A stretch of DNA of 64,000 nt, taken from the NCBI GenBank assembly GCA_002900995.3, contig PJEW03000013.1:250632-314631 (forward strand), read 5' to 3'. Positions 45,702-56,221 of this stretch are shown piece after piece (the stretch's first letter is position 1; each line of letters begins with the position of its first letter). The notes beneath the pieces were generated by a model. That model saw only the letters and a program-made list of their open reading frames with translations, was not told the DNA's origin and made no database searches. Made by a program: the position numbers and the translations under genes. This DNA is from Ganoderma boninense (lineage: Eukaryota; Basidiomycota; Agaricomycetes; Polyporales; Polyporaceae).

Positions 45702-46600
45702 ATGGACATGACGTACAAGTCGTAGAAGGTGACCCATCGGTGCGTAACGGCGGACGTGAGAGCACCGAAGGAGTATACCCATTGTGGCAGGCTGATTGGC
45801 CCACCGTCGCGGTCGATCAATTTGTGTTGTCGATATTGTGCTGTGGCATCTGGATGCTTATTGACTCACATTAGTTCCGTGCTGTTGTCACGGTTGCGTT
45901 GATGCTGCCTTCTGAGGCCACACTTCGAGTCTCGGCGCTCTGGCTCAGCATCGCACCTGCCATCTCTTCGCGTTTCCGACTGTTCTCCCCATGTCGATAT
46001 ATCCTCGACCGGGCCTCGTGTTTCAGTGTGTTCCCTTCGTGAACTTTGCATCTGCACATCTGACGGGAGAGTTGCTTCCAGTCGTTCGGCTCCGCTGACT
46101 CTCCGCAAGGCCCCCAGCTTGCGGAAGTCTGGTGGGGACTTCTCGAACCCAATTCCCCGGCTCGTGGGGATGACAACTCGCTGCCTTATTGGGTGGCAGA
46201 TGCCGTTTCAGGGTATCTTCAGGTTAACGAACGTTGGGCCCTGTTCCTACTTGGGAACTTCGCTCGCCGTCTCCCAAGCGCCCGCAGTAAATTCGCTATA
46301 ATTCGGACATCCAATTGACGGAGAGCCCGGCTTGGTTGCAACGATTCTCACGGAAACGAACCGTGGTTCCAACTGTTCGCACGCAAACGAACATGGTCGT
46401 CTAAGGGAGTACTCCTTCGTCCCCGCTCGCATCCTTCATCGCATTCCTTCCCCTTACCACCAACGTCCACCTACTATCTGGCCACTGCCTTTCCGTTGTT
46501 CGACCTTAATACGTTCACATGTTGTATGTGAACCTTCCTCCTCTCCGTGGCCAGAGCGGTCTCCATGCAGCAACCCCCTTAGCTCCCCCCGCAGCCCCTA
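45702..46600. other. Stretch between arm B and the DUF6698 gene
   Basis: Short frames only; may contain 5' exons of the DUF6698 gene. No repeat recognised. Confidence 0.35.
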
Positions 46601-46609
46601 TGAGGCCGT

Positions 46610-48401
46610 ACGTTGGTAAACTACCCCGGTTTGCACCACCTGCTGACGGCTTGCTACAGTGGTGCTCGGACCAATTGGACGCTTGTGGGTCGCCACGTCG
46701 CGCGGACCATACACCCCTTCGCCGATATCCGGCAGATTATCCTCGCTAGCATTGAACTCAACGAGCACTTTGCTTCGTCACCAGAGAACGAGATCGATCA
46801 GAACCCAGTCCCGCACGTCTATCCCCAAATATAATCTGCAGCGTCGCTGACTTTTGATCACTTCAGGACCCGTCTTCAGTACAAAGTTTGTAGCGACCTT
46901 TTACGCTTCCTACCCGGCGTAGAGGCAGCATTGAGGACAGATGCCTTCGATGTGATCCGGTTCAACATGATCACTACCACCGTACGTACACGGCAATATG
47001 TTCAATTTGTGCATTCATGTCTCACTGTTGGCCGTCAGATGCAATGTGGTGCTGGTTCCACGTTCTTCGACGACATCAGGCGGATCAAGACCGCCGTTGT
47101 GGCCTGGATTACCGATCCGGAGCAAGGTCTTGTGCCCCCCCTAGCTCCCAACGATATGGCTAGTCGCGGCTTCAATCACGAAGTAACTGGCACGACGGGC
47201 ACCGCCAGAAACCCTGCTGGGGGATAACTGTGGTATTTTCTGGTGGAGTCCTACCTTAACAATTGTTTTTGCGACCACTTCACCTGCCGGGATAAGAAGT
47301 GTTTGTCTTGCATTAGCAGGCCCTATCGTTTAATGGGAAAGTTTACCTTTCACGCCACCTGGGTAAAGAATGGACAAAGGTGATGTTCAACACCAATTTC
47401 CCCGTACCGTGTCGCGAAAGGTAGGCTTTCCCGCACATTTCCCTTGTTCTATCCGGGAAACTCAGCCTTTCTCGTACGTTTGCATCCGTCCCGTCAAAGG
47501 TTTCCTTTCCACATTTGAGAAATTGGCACTTAGGATGTGGCGAGGTCGTCCTTTCATCGCCAGGCAAATTTCTGCTGATTTCCTATCATAGGTAGGACCC
47601 CACCGGAAAATAACACGATTTTCCCATGCCGGATTTCCCGGCGGTGCCCGTCGTGTGGCAGAGAGCTTTGCCCTGTTGACTTCGATTGGAACGACCCGAG
47701 GTGCGCTGACTGATTATAGACTTGTACGGGGCTGACGAACTTTGACTCAAGCATCAAGTCCGCTCTTAAGGGAGGCACAATGGTCGTCCGCAGCGACCAA
47801 CGGCCAACGTTCTGCTATCTGAATGGCAGCTATGACCCGGAACGTCCATGGAACGGATTTCTTCGTGGCCGCCTCCTTGTGAATGTGAGCGAGCCTCCGT
47901 CCGCGCCCCTTGTGACTACTGCATCGCTGACAATCTCTCGAAGGCGTTCAAGCATATCTTTAGGCCTGCGGGCACCGGCGATGCCTCCGGTCGATCGAGG
48001 AAGCCTAACCATATGACCGAAGTCACAGAGGCTTCCATCACATACACCACAATGATGGTAAGTCTCCTTGCCACATGAGCTTTCAGGAGAGCACACGGCG
48101 ACGTGCCCTCCAGGTCCGCTTGGCTCTCAGTTCCCAAACGACGTTCGGCAGGGAGGATGTGATGAGAGACTCCCAGACGTTCTATAACCTCCTTCTGTCA
48201 TTCCTCACCCACCCAGACGAGCGCGAGAACGTGAACGAGCTCCTCGCATGGTGGAACGAGTGCGTAACATGTCTTCGCGGCGCAAGGTCGTACTGACGTA
48301 GCTGCTTTTTCAGGCAGGTGTTCCCCTATGCCGTCGCGGCCGTCTATGGCTATGCACGCGCTCTGCTCAGGCTGGCAAGGCAGGTGGAGTGGGAAACTTG
48401 A
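46610..48401 (+). CDS. DUF6698 protein gene interrupted by an inverted-repeat element
   Basis: Basidiomycete family of unknown function, often found near transposons. Exons include YPGLHHLLTACYSGARTNW with FADIRQIILASIELNEHFAS; CSDLLRFLPGVEAALRTDAF (ends at a GTACGT donor, 46,981); FDDIRRIKTAVVAWITDPEQ with GLVPPLAPNDMASRGFNHE; RELCPVDFDWNDPR; FCYLNGSYDPERPWNGFLRG; KAFKHIFRPAGTGDASG with NHMTEVTEASITYTT; VRLALSSQTTFGRED with FLTHPDERENVNELLAWWNE; and VFPYAVAAVYGYARALL ending at TGA 48,399-48,401. The only visible lesion is the 465-bp element at 47,191-47,655, inserted within the glycine codon of the VTGREL segment. Excising it with one copy of the 3-bp duplication restores the frame. Confidence 0.75.
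47191..47655. mobile_element. CACGACGGGC-ended inverted-repeat element (465 bp, copy 2)
   Basis: Both ends read CACGACGGGCACCGCC inwards (16 bases exact), and weaker similarity continues to about 65 bases (GTGGTATTTTCTGGTGGAGT on the left against GTGTTATTTTCCGGTGGGGT on the right). TGG is duplicated on the flanks (47,188-47,190 and 47,656-47,658). No coding capacity. Its right 320 bases match the truncated copy at 10,630. Inserted in the DUF6698 coding exon. Confidence 0.92.
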
Positions 48402-51188
48402 AGGAGGGACACACTGCCCGTGGATACTAGATTGAATGAGTGTCGTAAACTACGCTGTACTGAGCCTGCCCGTAGTACTGTAGCTATGAATATAATTGTT
48501 GCCCGTGTACACACTCTCGTGAGGGAATAGATCAAAGAAGGTAGGGGGAGAGCCTCGCACTGCGAAGCGGAATCACGCGCCTTCGCAGCGCAGGCAGCCA
48601 TGGAGACAGATCAGCCTGGGTGACTCGGAATCCCAGTGGTCCGAGACTGCATGCGCTGGATGTCAGCGAGATTCAAGGGTCGCGGCGAGGCTCCGTCGCG
48701 CTCTGCGAGAAGCTCTGCGGGAAAACGGGTGAGCGAGAATCCCCACGAGCAAGACTCGAAAACACAACGACACAAACCAAGGGATGCGGTGGGTGGGTAG
48801 AAAAATAGGCTGATGGAGACCTGGCGATGCGCCGAGCTCGCTGTGTGCACCGGGCGAGCTGGGTGAAAGCGGCGGCGGGATATCAAGAGGTGAGGCGCCC
48901 ATCCGACCGCTTACCGCCCTGCCATAGACTACGCACTGTCACCGCTCTCGTGCCTCGCCCGCCTACAGTGCTGCCAACTGCCGACGGCGCTCTTGCGAAG
49001 CTGATGGAGGCACGGCTTGTCTCGCTGACGATCGGCGCCAACTTCAGCAGATAATCGTCCTCGTTTGTCTGTGTCCTAACCGTTTTACGTGTGCGCGTTT
49101 AGTTCTTGGTGTGATCGAGTTTGATCCGTCTCAGTGTATGCAATTGCCATTTCCTCTTGGTACCTTGTTGGCGCCCTGGCGTACGTGGGTCTGGATCTGT
49201 CTGGATGTGGCGAAACTCGGTCCCGAAACTCAAAACGAAACATCCAAGCAATCGGGGCTCCGGGCAGCGGTCGGGGAGGTGCGCCGTCCTCGGGTCGCCG
49301 CTGGATATCTGACAGGTTCGACTGGTCCTCGGCCTCCGGCCAGGTGACGTATATCTAAATAGTCTTCCCCGCAACTGTGACGCGATTCATCCGCCTTCTA
49401 CGGAGTAGAAATAGCCTCTACGCGCCGTTCTCGCCTCCATGCTCTCACTCCGGCAGGTTCCGTTATTGAGGCAATCCAGACGTCTTCGGCGCAGTAATGG
49501 ACAGTGGGTGGCCCACGTCTTCCGATGGCTAAGCCAATTTTCTGATGGGCATGGCTCCGATAAGTCGGATCACTGCGGGAGAGTACTTCATGGCCACATG
49601 GTTCTGGACAACTCAGACCATGCGACTGAGACGTTCTCGATACTGTTTAGGAAGGAGAGACACCTCCTGGGCATGCCAGAAGGGTCAGTCCTACACGGCA
49701 AAAACGCCACGTTAGGGTGGCTTTAAGAATTTTGATCTTGGAAATTTCGCCAAGTGAATTTTAAGTGAATCGCATTTGAAGACCCTCCTGAGCAACCTAA
49801 GAGTAACATTTCTCGAGGGCACCTTACAACGGATCTCCGATAACCGAGTTCTCACGCTCCGGGAGAGCAGTCAACCAGACCATTTGGGGGGGTTTCCAGC
49901 TCCCGCGTCGCTTAGCTTGGCTAGGTTGGGGCTCGCATTCGGGCTGCTCGTAGGGCACAACATTACATATATATTATGTATGGAGCACTACATTACATCG
50001 ATATAAACAACGGACTACGAATACTTACCATGCCTAGAGTCACTAGGTCGCTAGTCACCAGTCACCACTGTGGCCTGTGCGGCCCCAGCTCCAGCGCCGG
50101 AACGGGCCACCCGCAGCAACGATGCTGGGATCGGACCCTCCGCCCTGTTATGGTGGATGTTCAGCGCGCTCGTTGCGAATGAACTGATTTACGACTTACC
50201 AAGAATCTACGCATCTAGAACAGACAACATTCAAGACGTGAATAACAAGGAGAGCAGAGGAAAAAAAACACCGTTCAAAATCGCATCCAGTGACCACGGT
50301 ACAACCTGTCACTGCAAGAATAAGAATTCAGCAAGAAGACAGAATAAGTATGCTAACTTGTTTAATACAATGGCCTGCAACGGCGAATGCGACGCGACGT
50401 CGAACTCATGCCACGTCACTAGAACTCAAGGAGAAAGACAACCTTTGGGCACTGACCTTCTGGGACACATCTGACCTGGAACAAAGCGTGGCTGAAGTCG
50501 TGAGCGGTCAGCAAACCCTCGGGACAGCTGCCCCAGGGAGATGGTGTCCAACGGGCGCGCTTGGAGGCAAAGCGTGCGAACTCGGAAAATTCTCGCATCG
50601 GGCGGATTCTCGGGCCTTCTGTCTTCTCCACTCGAGTTTTAAGGCGAGCTTGAAGTTCACCGGATTGATGTTGTGTAGGCGGACGTCCGGATCACTTGCC
50701 TTCATCAGAATGTCTGATAATTGGTTTTTAGGTGAGTTACATGATTTTGGCTCTTAAGAGCCCTCGTCTTCCCATCAAACTTGAAATTCCCTCAGATTGC
50801 GTTTCTGTGGTGTACAAGACTGGAACGCGTGTTGCGCGGTGATCGCATTCATCGCTTGTCCCGAGAATGCCAACCTTAGCGGTATGGTAAGCCTATTCCT
50901 TAACCTCTGAAGTGCCACCTCGACAGTTGTGTGAAAGCTCGTTTCAGTCTATCTGAGCTTTCCACTCGGCTCTCTTCACCATGATGGGAATTCTGCCCCA
51001 ATTCTTCTCAAGCCGTCGTCCTGACATCTCTGGCATACCTGAACGTGTTCACCCTAACGACATCTTTACCTGAACATTACCAACATGACTCCCGGCGACC
51101 TAGACTGCGATGCTGGCCACATGTTACGGGTGTTACCAATTGCTTCTCGACGACATGAAGATATTATTTTACCCTTACCCCTACCTTA
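48402..51188. other. Long stretch without a recognised gene
   Basis: Open frames around 49,100-49,350 and 50,070-50,760 have no recognised similarity. It is relatively AT-rich and gene-poor near 49,960-50,400. Confidence 0.3.
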
Positions 51189-51540
51189 CAGCAGATTCAC
51201 AAATGCATGACGCGTGTCGAAAAAATTTCGACGCGTTCGAATCTTCCAACCTATCTTCCGAACCAGTCTTCCAACTTACAAGCGCCCGTCAACCCTTACA
51301 AGGCGGCGTGGCATGTTTGGCTCCTCGCCAGAAATGGGCTGCGTGTGACACTCGTGACGGCACGCGTTCGCAACGGGGGTTCGTCACGCACCATTTGGGG
51401 CAGGGGACCAAACAAACCACGCCGGCGGGGATTGGCCCGATGGGCGTCTATGGGTTGGAAGATTGGGTCGGAAGGTTGCTCGGAAGATTGGGACGCGTCG
51501 AAAAAAAACTTGGACGCGTCATCCATTTGTGAATCTGCTG
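51189..51540. mobile_element. CAGCAG-ended inverted-repeat element in a TA site (352 bp)
   Basis: Left end CAGCAGATTCACAAATG; the right end is its exact reverse complement, with about 90 bases of imperfect terminal inverted repeat (CGACGCGT and AATCTTCC motifs on both sides). TA flanks each end (51,187-51,188 and 51,541-51,542). TA duplication and CAG ends fit a Tc1/mariner-type non-autonomous element. No coding capacity. Confidence 0.86.
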
Positions 51541-51764
51541 TAACATCGCCCGCGCCCATCAGACATCCAACACAGGCGTGCTCGGTTATCCGGCCTCCGC
51601 TCAGTGCAAGTGTACAGTTTTCCTAGAAGGTATGTTGGAACATGGATAGTCTATGTTGAAGTCGAACTCTCAGTTTCTATATGTCAAAGTTGACAGATTG
51701 GCGGCATCCTGTCTGGAATATCGCAGTGTTACGGTTCTCTGGCATCCCGTAGACTGACAACAGT

Positions 51765-51978
51765 TGGCTCTAGGCACCACAAAGGAACACGCGGCATGAA
51801 TCGCCAGCAGTAGTGGACGTGTCGAGGTCTAACTTCCTGGCGACTACCTCCGAGATCGAGCGCGCTGACCGCGACTGGCTCTAGGCACCGCAAAGGGACA
51901 TGCGGCATGAATCACCAGCAGTAGTGGACGTGTCGAGGTCTAACTTCCTGGCGACTACCTCCGAGGTCGGGCGCGCGG
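51765..51978 (+). repeat. Tandem duplication, two copies of about 111 bp
   Basis: TGGCTCTAGGCACC begins each copy (51,765 and 51,876). The copies share GTAGTGGACGTGTCGAGGTC and CTTCCTGGCGACTACCTCCG with a handful of substitutions. Confidence 0.85.
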
Positions 51979-52165
51979 ACAACAGCCGCCTGGTATAGAC
52001 AGTGCGCCCCATACTACCAAGGAAAGATCCTTGACACCCGTATAACATGCTTACCTAGCATTGGATTGGATTGTCTGGCGCCTTATCGTACTGATATTGA
52101 TTTTAGATGTTGTGGCGCATATAAAGACATGTTTTAAAACACATTCACTTGTGACACTCCCTTAA

Positions 52166-54113
52166 GAATCCCGATGGTCCCCCTCCCGGAACCGACGTCG
52201 TCGACAACAAGTGGCGGGTCTTTCACGCAAAGAAGGACGCCCTTGGGAGCGTCTCCGGGTATCGCGCTCGCCTCGTAGCTCGGGGAGTCACACAGGTCTA
52301 CGGCCAGACCTTCTTCACCACCTGGGCTCCGGTCGCGCGAACTGCGTCCATGCGCACCGTGCTATCGATCGCCAACCGCGAGGACTTCGAGGTGCATCAG
52401 GTCGACGTGAAGTCAGCCGTTCTCAATGGTGAGTTCGATGACAACGAGGTCGTTTATATGTCCATGCCGCCAGGCGTCCAGCTCACCGATGATCCCACTC
52501 TGGCGTTGCGCCTGCACCGTACTTTGTACGGCCTGCGCCAGAGTGCGAGGCATTGGCACATGAAGCTGCGCCGCGTTCTTGCAGAGCTGCTTGGCATGAA
52601 GCCGTGCGATGTTGATCAGGCCATGTTCTATCGTATTGACGGGACAGACCTGATCATCATTGTAGCCCATGTCGACGACTTGACGATTGTAGCGTCCTGC
52701 ATGGCGCTCGTCGTCGAGGTTAAGACTAAGCTGCGTGAGGCGTTCGAGATTTCAGACGAGGGCGAGATCCATTGGATTCTGGGCTTCGCGGTGATTCGTG
52801 ATCGCTCCGCGCGCACTCTGTCTTTGTCTCAGACGGCGTACATTGAGGCCATCATCCATCGTTACGGACTGCGGACTGGAGGATGCTAAGCCTCTCTCTA
52901 TGCCTATGGACCCTCATGTTCAGCTGACGGCTGAGCAGTCTCCTAAGACGACAGCCGAGGTGGCGGAGATGCGCAACGTCCCGTACCGCGAGGCGGTCGG
53001 CTCGTTGCAGTACGCGTCGATGGGCGCTCGTCCTGACATCACGTACGCTGTATCAGTGTTGTCGCGTTTCCTCGAGAATCCTGGGCGCGCGCACTGGGAG
53101 GCGTGCAAGCGCGTCTTCCACTACTGTACCTCAGTGGCACTAAGAACCTCCGCCTTACGTACGGCGCGAAGGATCTAGACCTCGTTGGTTATTCGCACGC
53201 CGACGGTTCCATGCACGATGACCGGCGTGCCGGGCTATGCCGTTCTGATTGACGGCGGCGCTGTTTCCTGGGCTTCGAAGAAGCAGGAACTCATTTCCCT
53301 GCCGACGACCGAATCAGAGTACGTCGCGGTCACCCACGCCGCAAAGGAGGCCGTTTGGCTGCGCTCTCTTATCGGACAAATCTTTGCTCCATTCGTCGAG
53401 GCCACCCCACTCCACAGTGACAACCAGTCGGCTATCGCGCTCACCAACGACCATCAATACCACGCCCGTACGAGCATATCGACAGATATCGACATTCGTT
53501 TCCATTTCATTCGTTGGATTGTCGAGGACAAGAAGCTCAAGCTTACAGCAGTTTGCAAAACGATAGACGTCCTCCGAAAAAACTCGTTCAGGTCGGCTAG
53601 CTTGCCGACGCTGATGCCACCTCCAGAAGCTCGGCATAACCCGTGCCGAGGAAGGCCGAGGAGCATGGCAGCGAGAGCGCGACGCGTCGCGCCATCCGCG
53701 CGAGTGGACCTTCCACCTTTGCAGGTGGATTGGTGTGGTGCGCGAGTGTCAAAAATGCGATAGTTTGCCATAGCGCAACTATTTCTACTCTACGCGCAGT
53801 GATAGCAGTGTCGCGCGAGCCGCCAGTCTTGCGTCGCTCCTCCTCGGCGTCGAGCCTCGCGCGCGAGGGAGACCCCGCTCCATGAGGCGCCATGGCCTGA
53901 AGAAGACAGCTTCTGGGCGTCTCGGGGTCTTCCCAGCGTCGGCTACGTAGCCGACCTCGACGAGTTTTTTTCGAACGCGACTATCGTTCTGCAAACAGCT
54001 GTATCTACTGCCCGACCGAGGACATGGTCGCCGATGTGCTCACGAAGGCGCTCCCCTCGCCGAAGGTCAAGCACTCTCCGCTTCCCTCGGCCTGCTCTAG
54101 GCTTGAGGGGTAG
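52166..54113 (+). mobile_element. Ty1/copia retrotransposon, 3' half (RT, RNase H)
   Basis: Opens at PPPGTDVVDNKW, the point where the 5' fragment at 22,718 stops. RT blocks are FHAKKDALGSVSGYRARLVA, FEVHQVDVKSAVLNGEF, LHRTLYGLRQSARHWH and the active-site box as VAHVDDLTIVAS. The frame shifts near 52,882 (after HRYGL) and near 53,133. RNase H shows WASKKQELISLPTTESEYV and HSDNQSAIALTND. The coding region is interrupted at 53,546-54,001 by a short inverted-repeat element and resumes as YCPTEDMVADVLTKALPSPK. It ends before a purine-rich GCTTGAGGGGTAG next to the LTR. Non-autonomous as it stands. Confidence 0.92.
53546..54001. mobile_element. CAGC-ended inverted-repeat element in copia RNase H (456 bp)
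   Basis: Left CAGCAGTTTGCAAAACGATA, right CAGCTGTTTGCAGAACGATA read inwards, with about 70 bases of imperfect inverted repeat including GAAAAAA and GGTCGGCTA. TA on both flanks (53,544-53,545 and 54,002-54,003). Removing it with one TA rebuilds the copia reading frame exactly (LKL followed by IYCPTED), which fixes both ends. Same type as the element at 51,189. Confidence 0.93.
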
Positions 54114-54561
54114 TGTTGGAACACCAAGCCGAAGCAGTCCCGGCGCGTCTGCGTCCGGCTGCCCGCCATACTATACCCGTATGTTCCCCTTCCTGCCCCG
54201 GTCTCCCGTGTCTCCTTTGTCTCCGATAGTTTCCGTTCGTTTACACACGTGTTACTTCCGTTCCGACTCCGCCCTTGACATGTCCTGCCTCCTGTCACCC
54301 CGTTCGTCTCTATCCGCCAGCGCTCATGCCAAGGCGTCCTGTATGACTTCCTTATTTAGTATCTCGCGTACAGCTGTGTCGGTCGCATCCCGTCTCGTAC
54401 CTCGCTGCTCCCGACACTTATACCCGTACCCGCAGCCTCCGACGCCCTCAGTCTTGCACTCGCATCTCTGCGTGCCATACTGAGGGTGAGCCACTTGTCC
54501 GCTGTGTATTCCCTGGACTATATACTGATTAGTTACTTGTAGCTTTACCTTGCTCGCTACA
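54114..54561 (+). repeat. Probable copia 3' LTR
   Basis: Begins TGTTGGAACACC directly after a polypurine-like GAGGGGTAG, and a candidate end is GCTCGCTACA, giving TG...CA and about 448 bp. No 5' LTR exists in the window for comparison, so the right edge is tentative. Parts of its end (CTTGCACTCGCATC, CTTTACCTTGCTCGCTACAG) recur at 54,573-54,630. Confidence 0.5.
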
Positions 54562-55218
54562 GGTCAATAATAGTCTTGCACTCGCATCCCTGCGTGCCAT
54601 ACCGAGGCTTTACCTTGCTCGCTACAGGTACACGCTGCTTTATGGTATACGAGGGTGATGTCTGACAGAGGCGAGTTGCAAAGGCACCACATATGATATT
54701 GCTGGAAGCACTGAGGCGAGTAGACATGCCGAGATAGGCAATATATGAGAAGGACCCATGAGAGCGGAAGATGTGAGAAGAGAAGATTTACGTGTAAGCA
54801 TGTGTAAGTCATGAGGGGAAAAGGAACTCTCGATAGCCTGAGAAGTGGAGTAGGAAGCAGGAGAGTGGTTACGTATGTGAGTTGTCCATAAGAGGAATAG
54901 TGTGGTTTAGAATGATGCGAGTGCGAGTGCAGATATGGATGTTGACGCGGAAAGGACGCCGCTTGGAGGGACAGAGACTACAGGAAAAACCATGTAACAG
55001 TACAATAGATTCAAAGGGAGGTGGAGGGCAAACTGCTGAAGAGGATGTGGTACGAGGGAGGGATAGTGGAGGTGCGTGGTTTGGGGGTTGACAGACGGCG
55101 AATTAGAAGAAGAAGTGGAGAAGGGAGAAGAAGCGAATAAAGAAAATTGCGACTGAGGCGAGAGGATCATGAAAAGGGTGGAGGGAGGGAGCGGTGAAAG
55201 CACCTGCGTCTACCCACC
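54562..55218. other. Intergenic stretch upstream of the two-exon gene
   Basis: Contains the LTR-end repeats described above, then purine-rich DNA. No gene recognised; likely promoter of the gene at 55,219. Confidence 0.4.
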
Positions 55219-55983
55219 ATGGCTGCGATTACCTTCACTGCAGAGGAACTTCGTGCGTACACTGCTCTATGCGATTTTGTGGACAACATTACACGTGGCG
55301 GACATGCGGAGCCAACTGGCGGAGCACTGTGGACAGAGCGAACACCCGCGATCGAGGTCCTGTTCAGTACGGAGGGGGCGGGAAGGGAGGAAGGAGGGGC
55401 GGGAGAGGGGGACGAGGTGATGGGAGTTCTGGAGGGTAGTGGGGAGGGGCAAAGGCAGGCGATGGGAGGGTTCGAGATTGTGAGGGAGTTCCGGAAGTTG
55501 CTGCGTGACCTGCCTGTGGGCACGATTGTGGATCTGCAGTTTGAAAACCTGCGGAACTACATGGAAGCGCATGAACTTCTGTCGACAACGCAAGTGGTTG
55601 CGTGGACGCAAGAGTACCACGTCGAGACGCGCGGACAGGACTTGATCGTGTCGTCGAACCGGGCGATCGCGGCAATGAACGGAGTTTCGGGGTCGGCGAA
55701 GAAGATCCAAGAGCTAACGCAGCGGTACGCGGAGACCGGGATCCAGAGTGTTGTTGCGGAGCTGGACGACGAAGAACGGGAGTTTGGGGACCTGCTCGTG
55801 AAGTACCAGAAGGAGTTGAAGGACCACATTGCAATTGCGGAAGAGTGTGAGTATTGTTTCGCTTGAGAAGGAGTTGAACTGAATGTTTAAACTGCAGTGC
55901 TGGATTTGGTGAAAGCAGACGACCCGCGTTCAGGGCGCTTGCCGCAGGCGGCGACGGCGCAGCACGATTGGATCATGATGTGA
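55219..55983 (+). CDS. Two-exon protein of unknown function
   Basis: ATG at 55,219 in a good context (CCACCATGG). Exon 1 is 55,219-55,846, then a 51-nt intron (GTGAGT...CTGCAG, 55,847-55,897) and exon 2 55,898-55,983, giving 237 residues. The middle is glycine/glutamate-rich (residues 50-80). The C-terminal two thirds are helical and probably coiled-coil: FEIVREFRKLLRDLPVGTIV, then KKIQELTQRYAETGIQSVV, ELDDEEREFGDLLVKYQKEL and AEELLDLVKADD. No signal peptide or membrane segment, and no family recognised. It reads cleanly from start to stop, unlike most neighbours. It lies between copia remains and a Plavaka element, tail-to-tail with the transposase. Confidence 0.72.
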
Positions 55984-56221
55984 ATGGAACGATGGAGATG
56001 ATGGCGCGCCAAATAGACATCTCGTGGTGGGGCAAGCACCTGCGTTTCGAGACCCTAGAGTTTTGTGTGGCAAAAGTTTGTATGTGAACTCTCAGTAGCG
56101 CAACTTGAATGTCTGTGTCAAACCTGTTTCAACAGACCGTACGGACTGTGCACTGCGTGAAGCGCCAGATTACGACGAAGGGGAATCTTGCAAGAATGTC
56201 TTGATTCCCACCTGATTCCCT

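Noticed and set aside
44914..45804. Arginine/serine-rich 296-codon open frame (and its copy near 26,809-27,753)
   Set aside because: Antisense reading of the GAGCAC/GAGAAC hexamer tract; composition is an artefact of the repeat.
22719..52165. A Starship-type giant element
   Set aside because: No tyrosine-recombinase captain gene was recognised in the interval, and these elements are known from Ascomycota.
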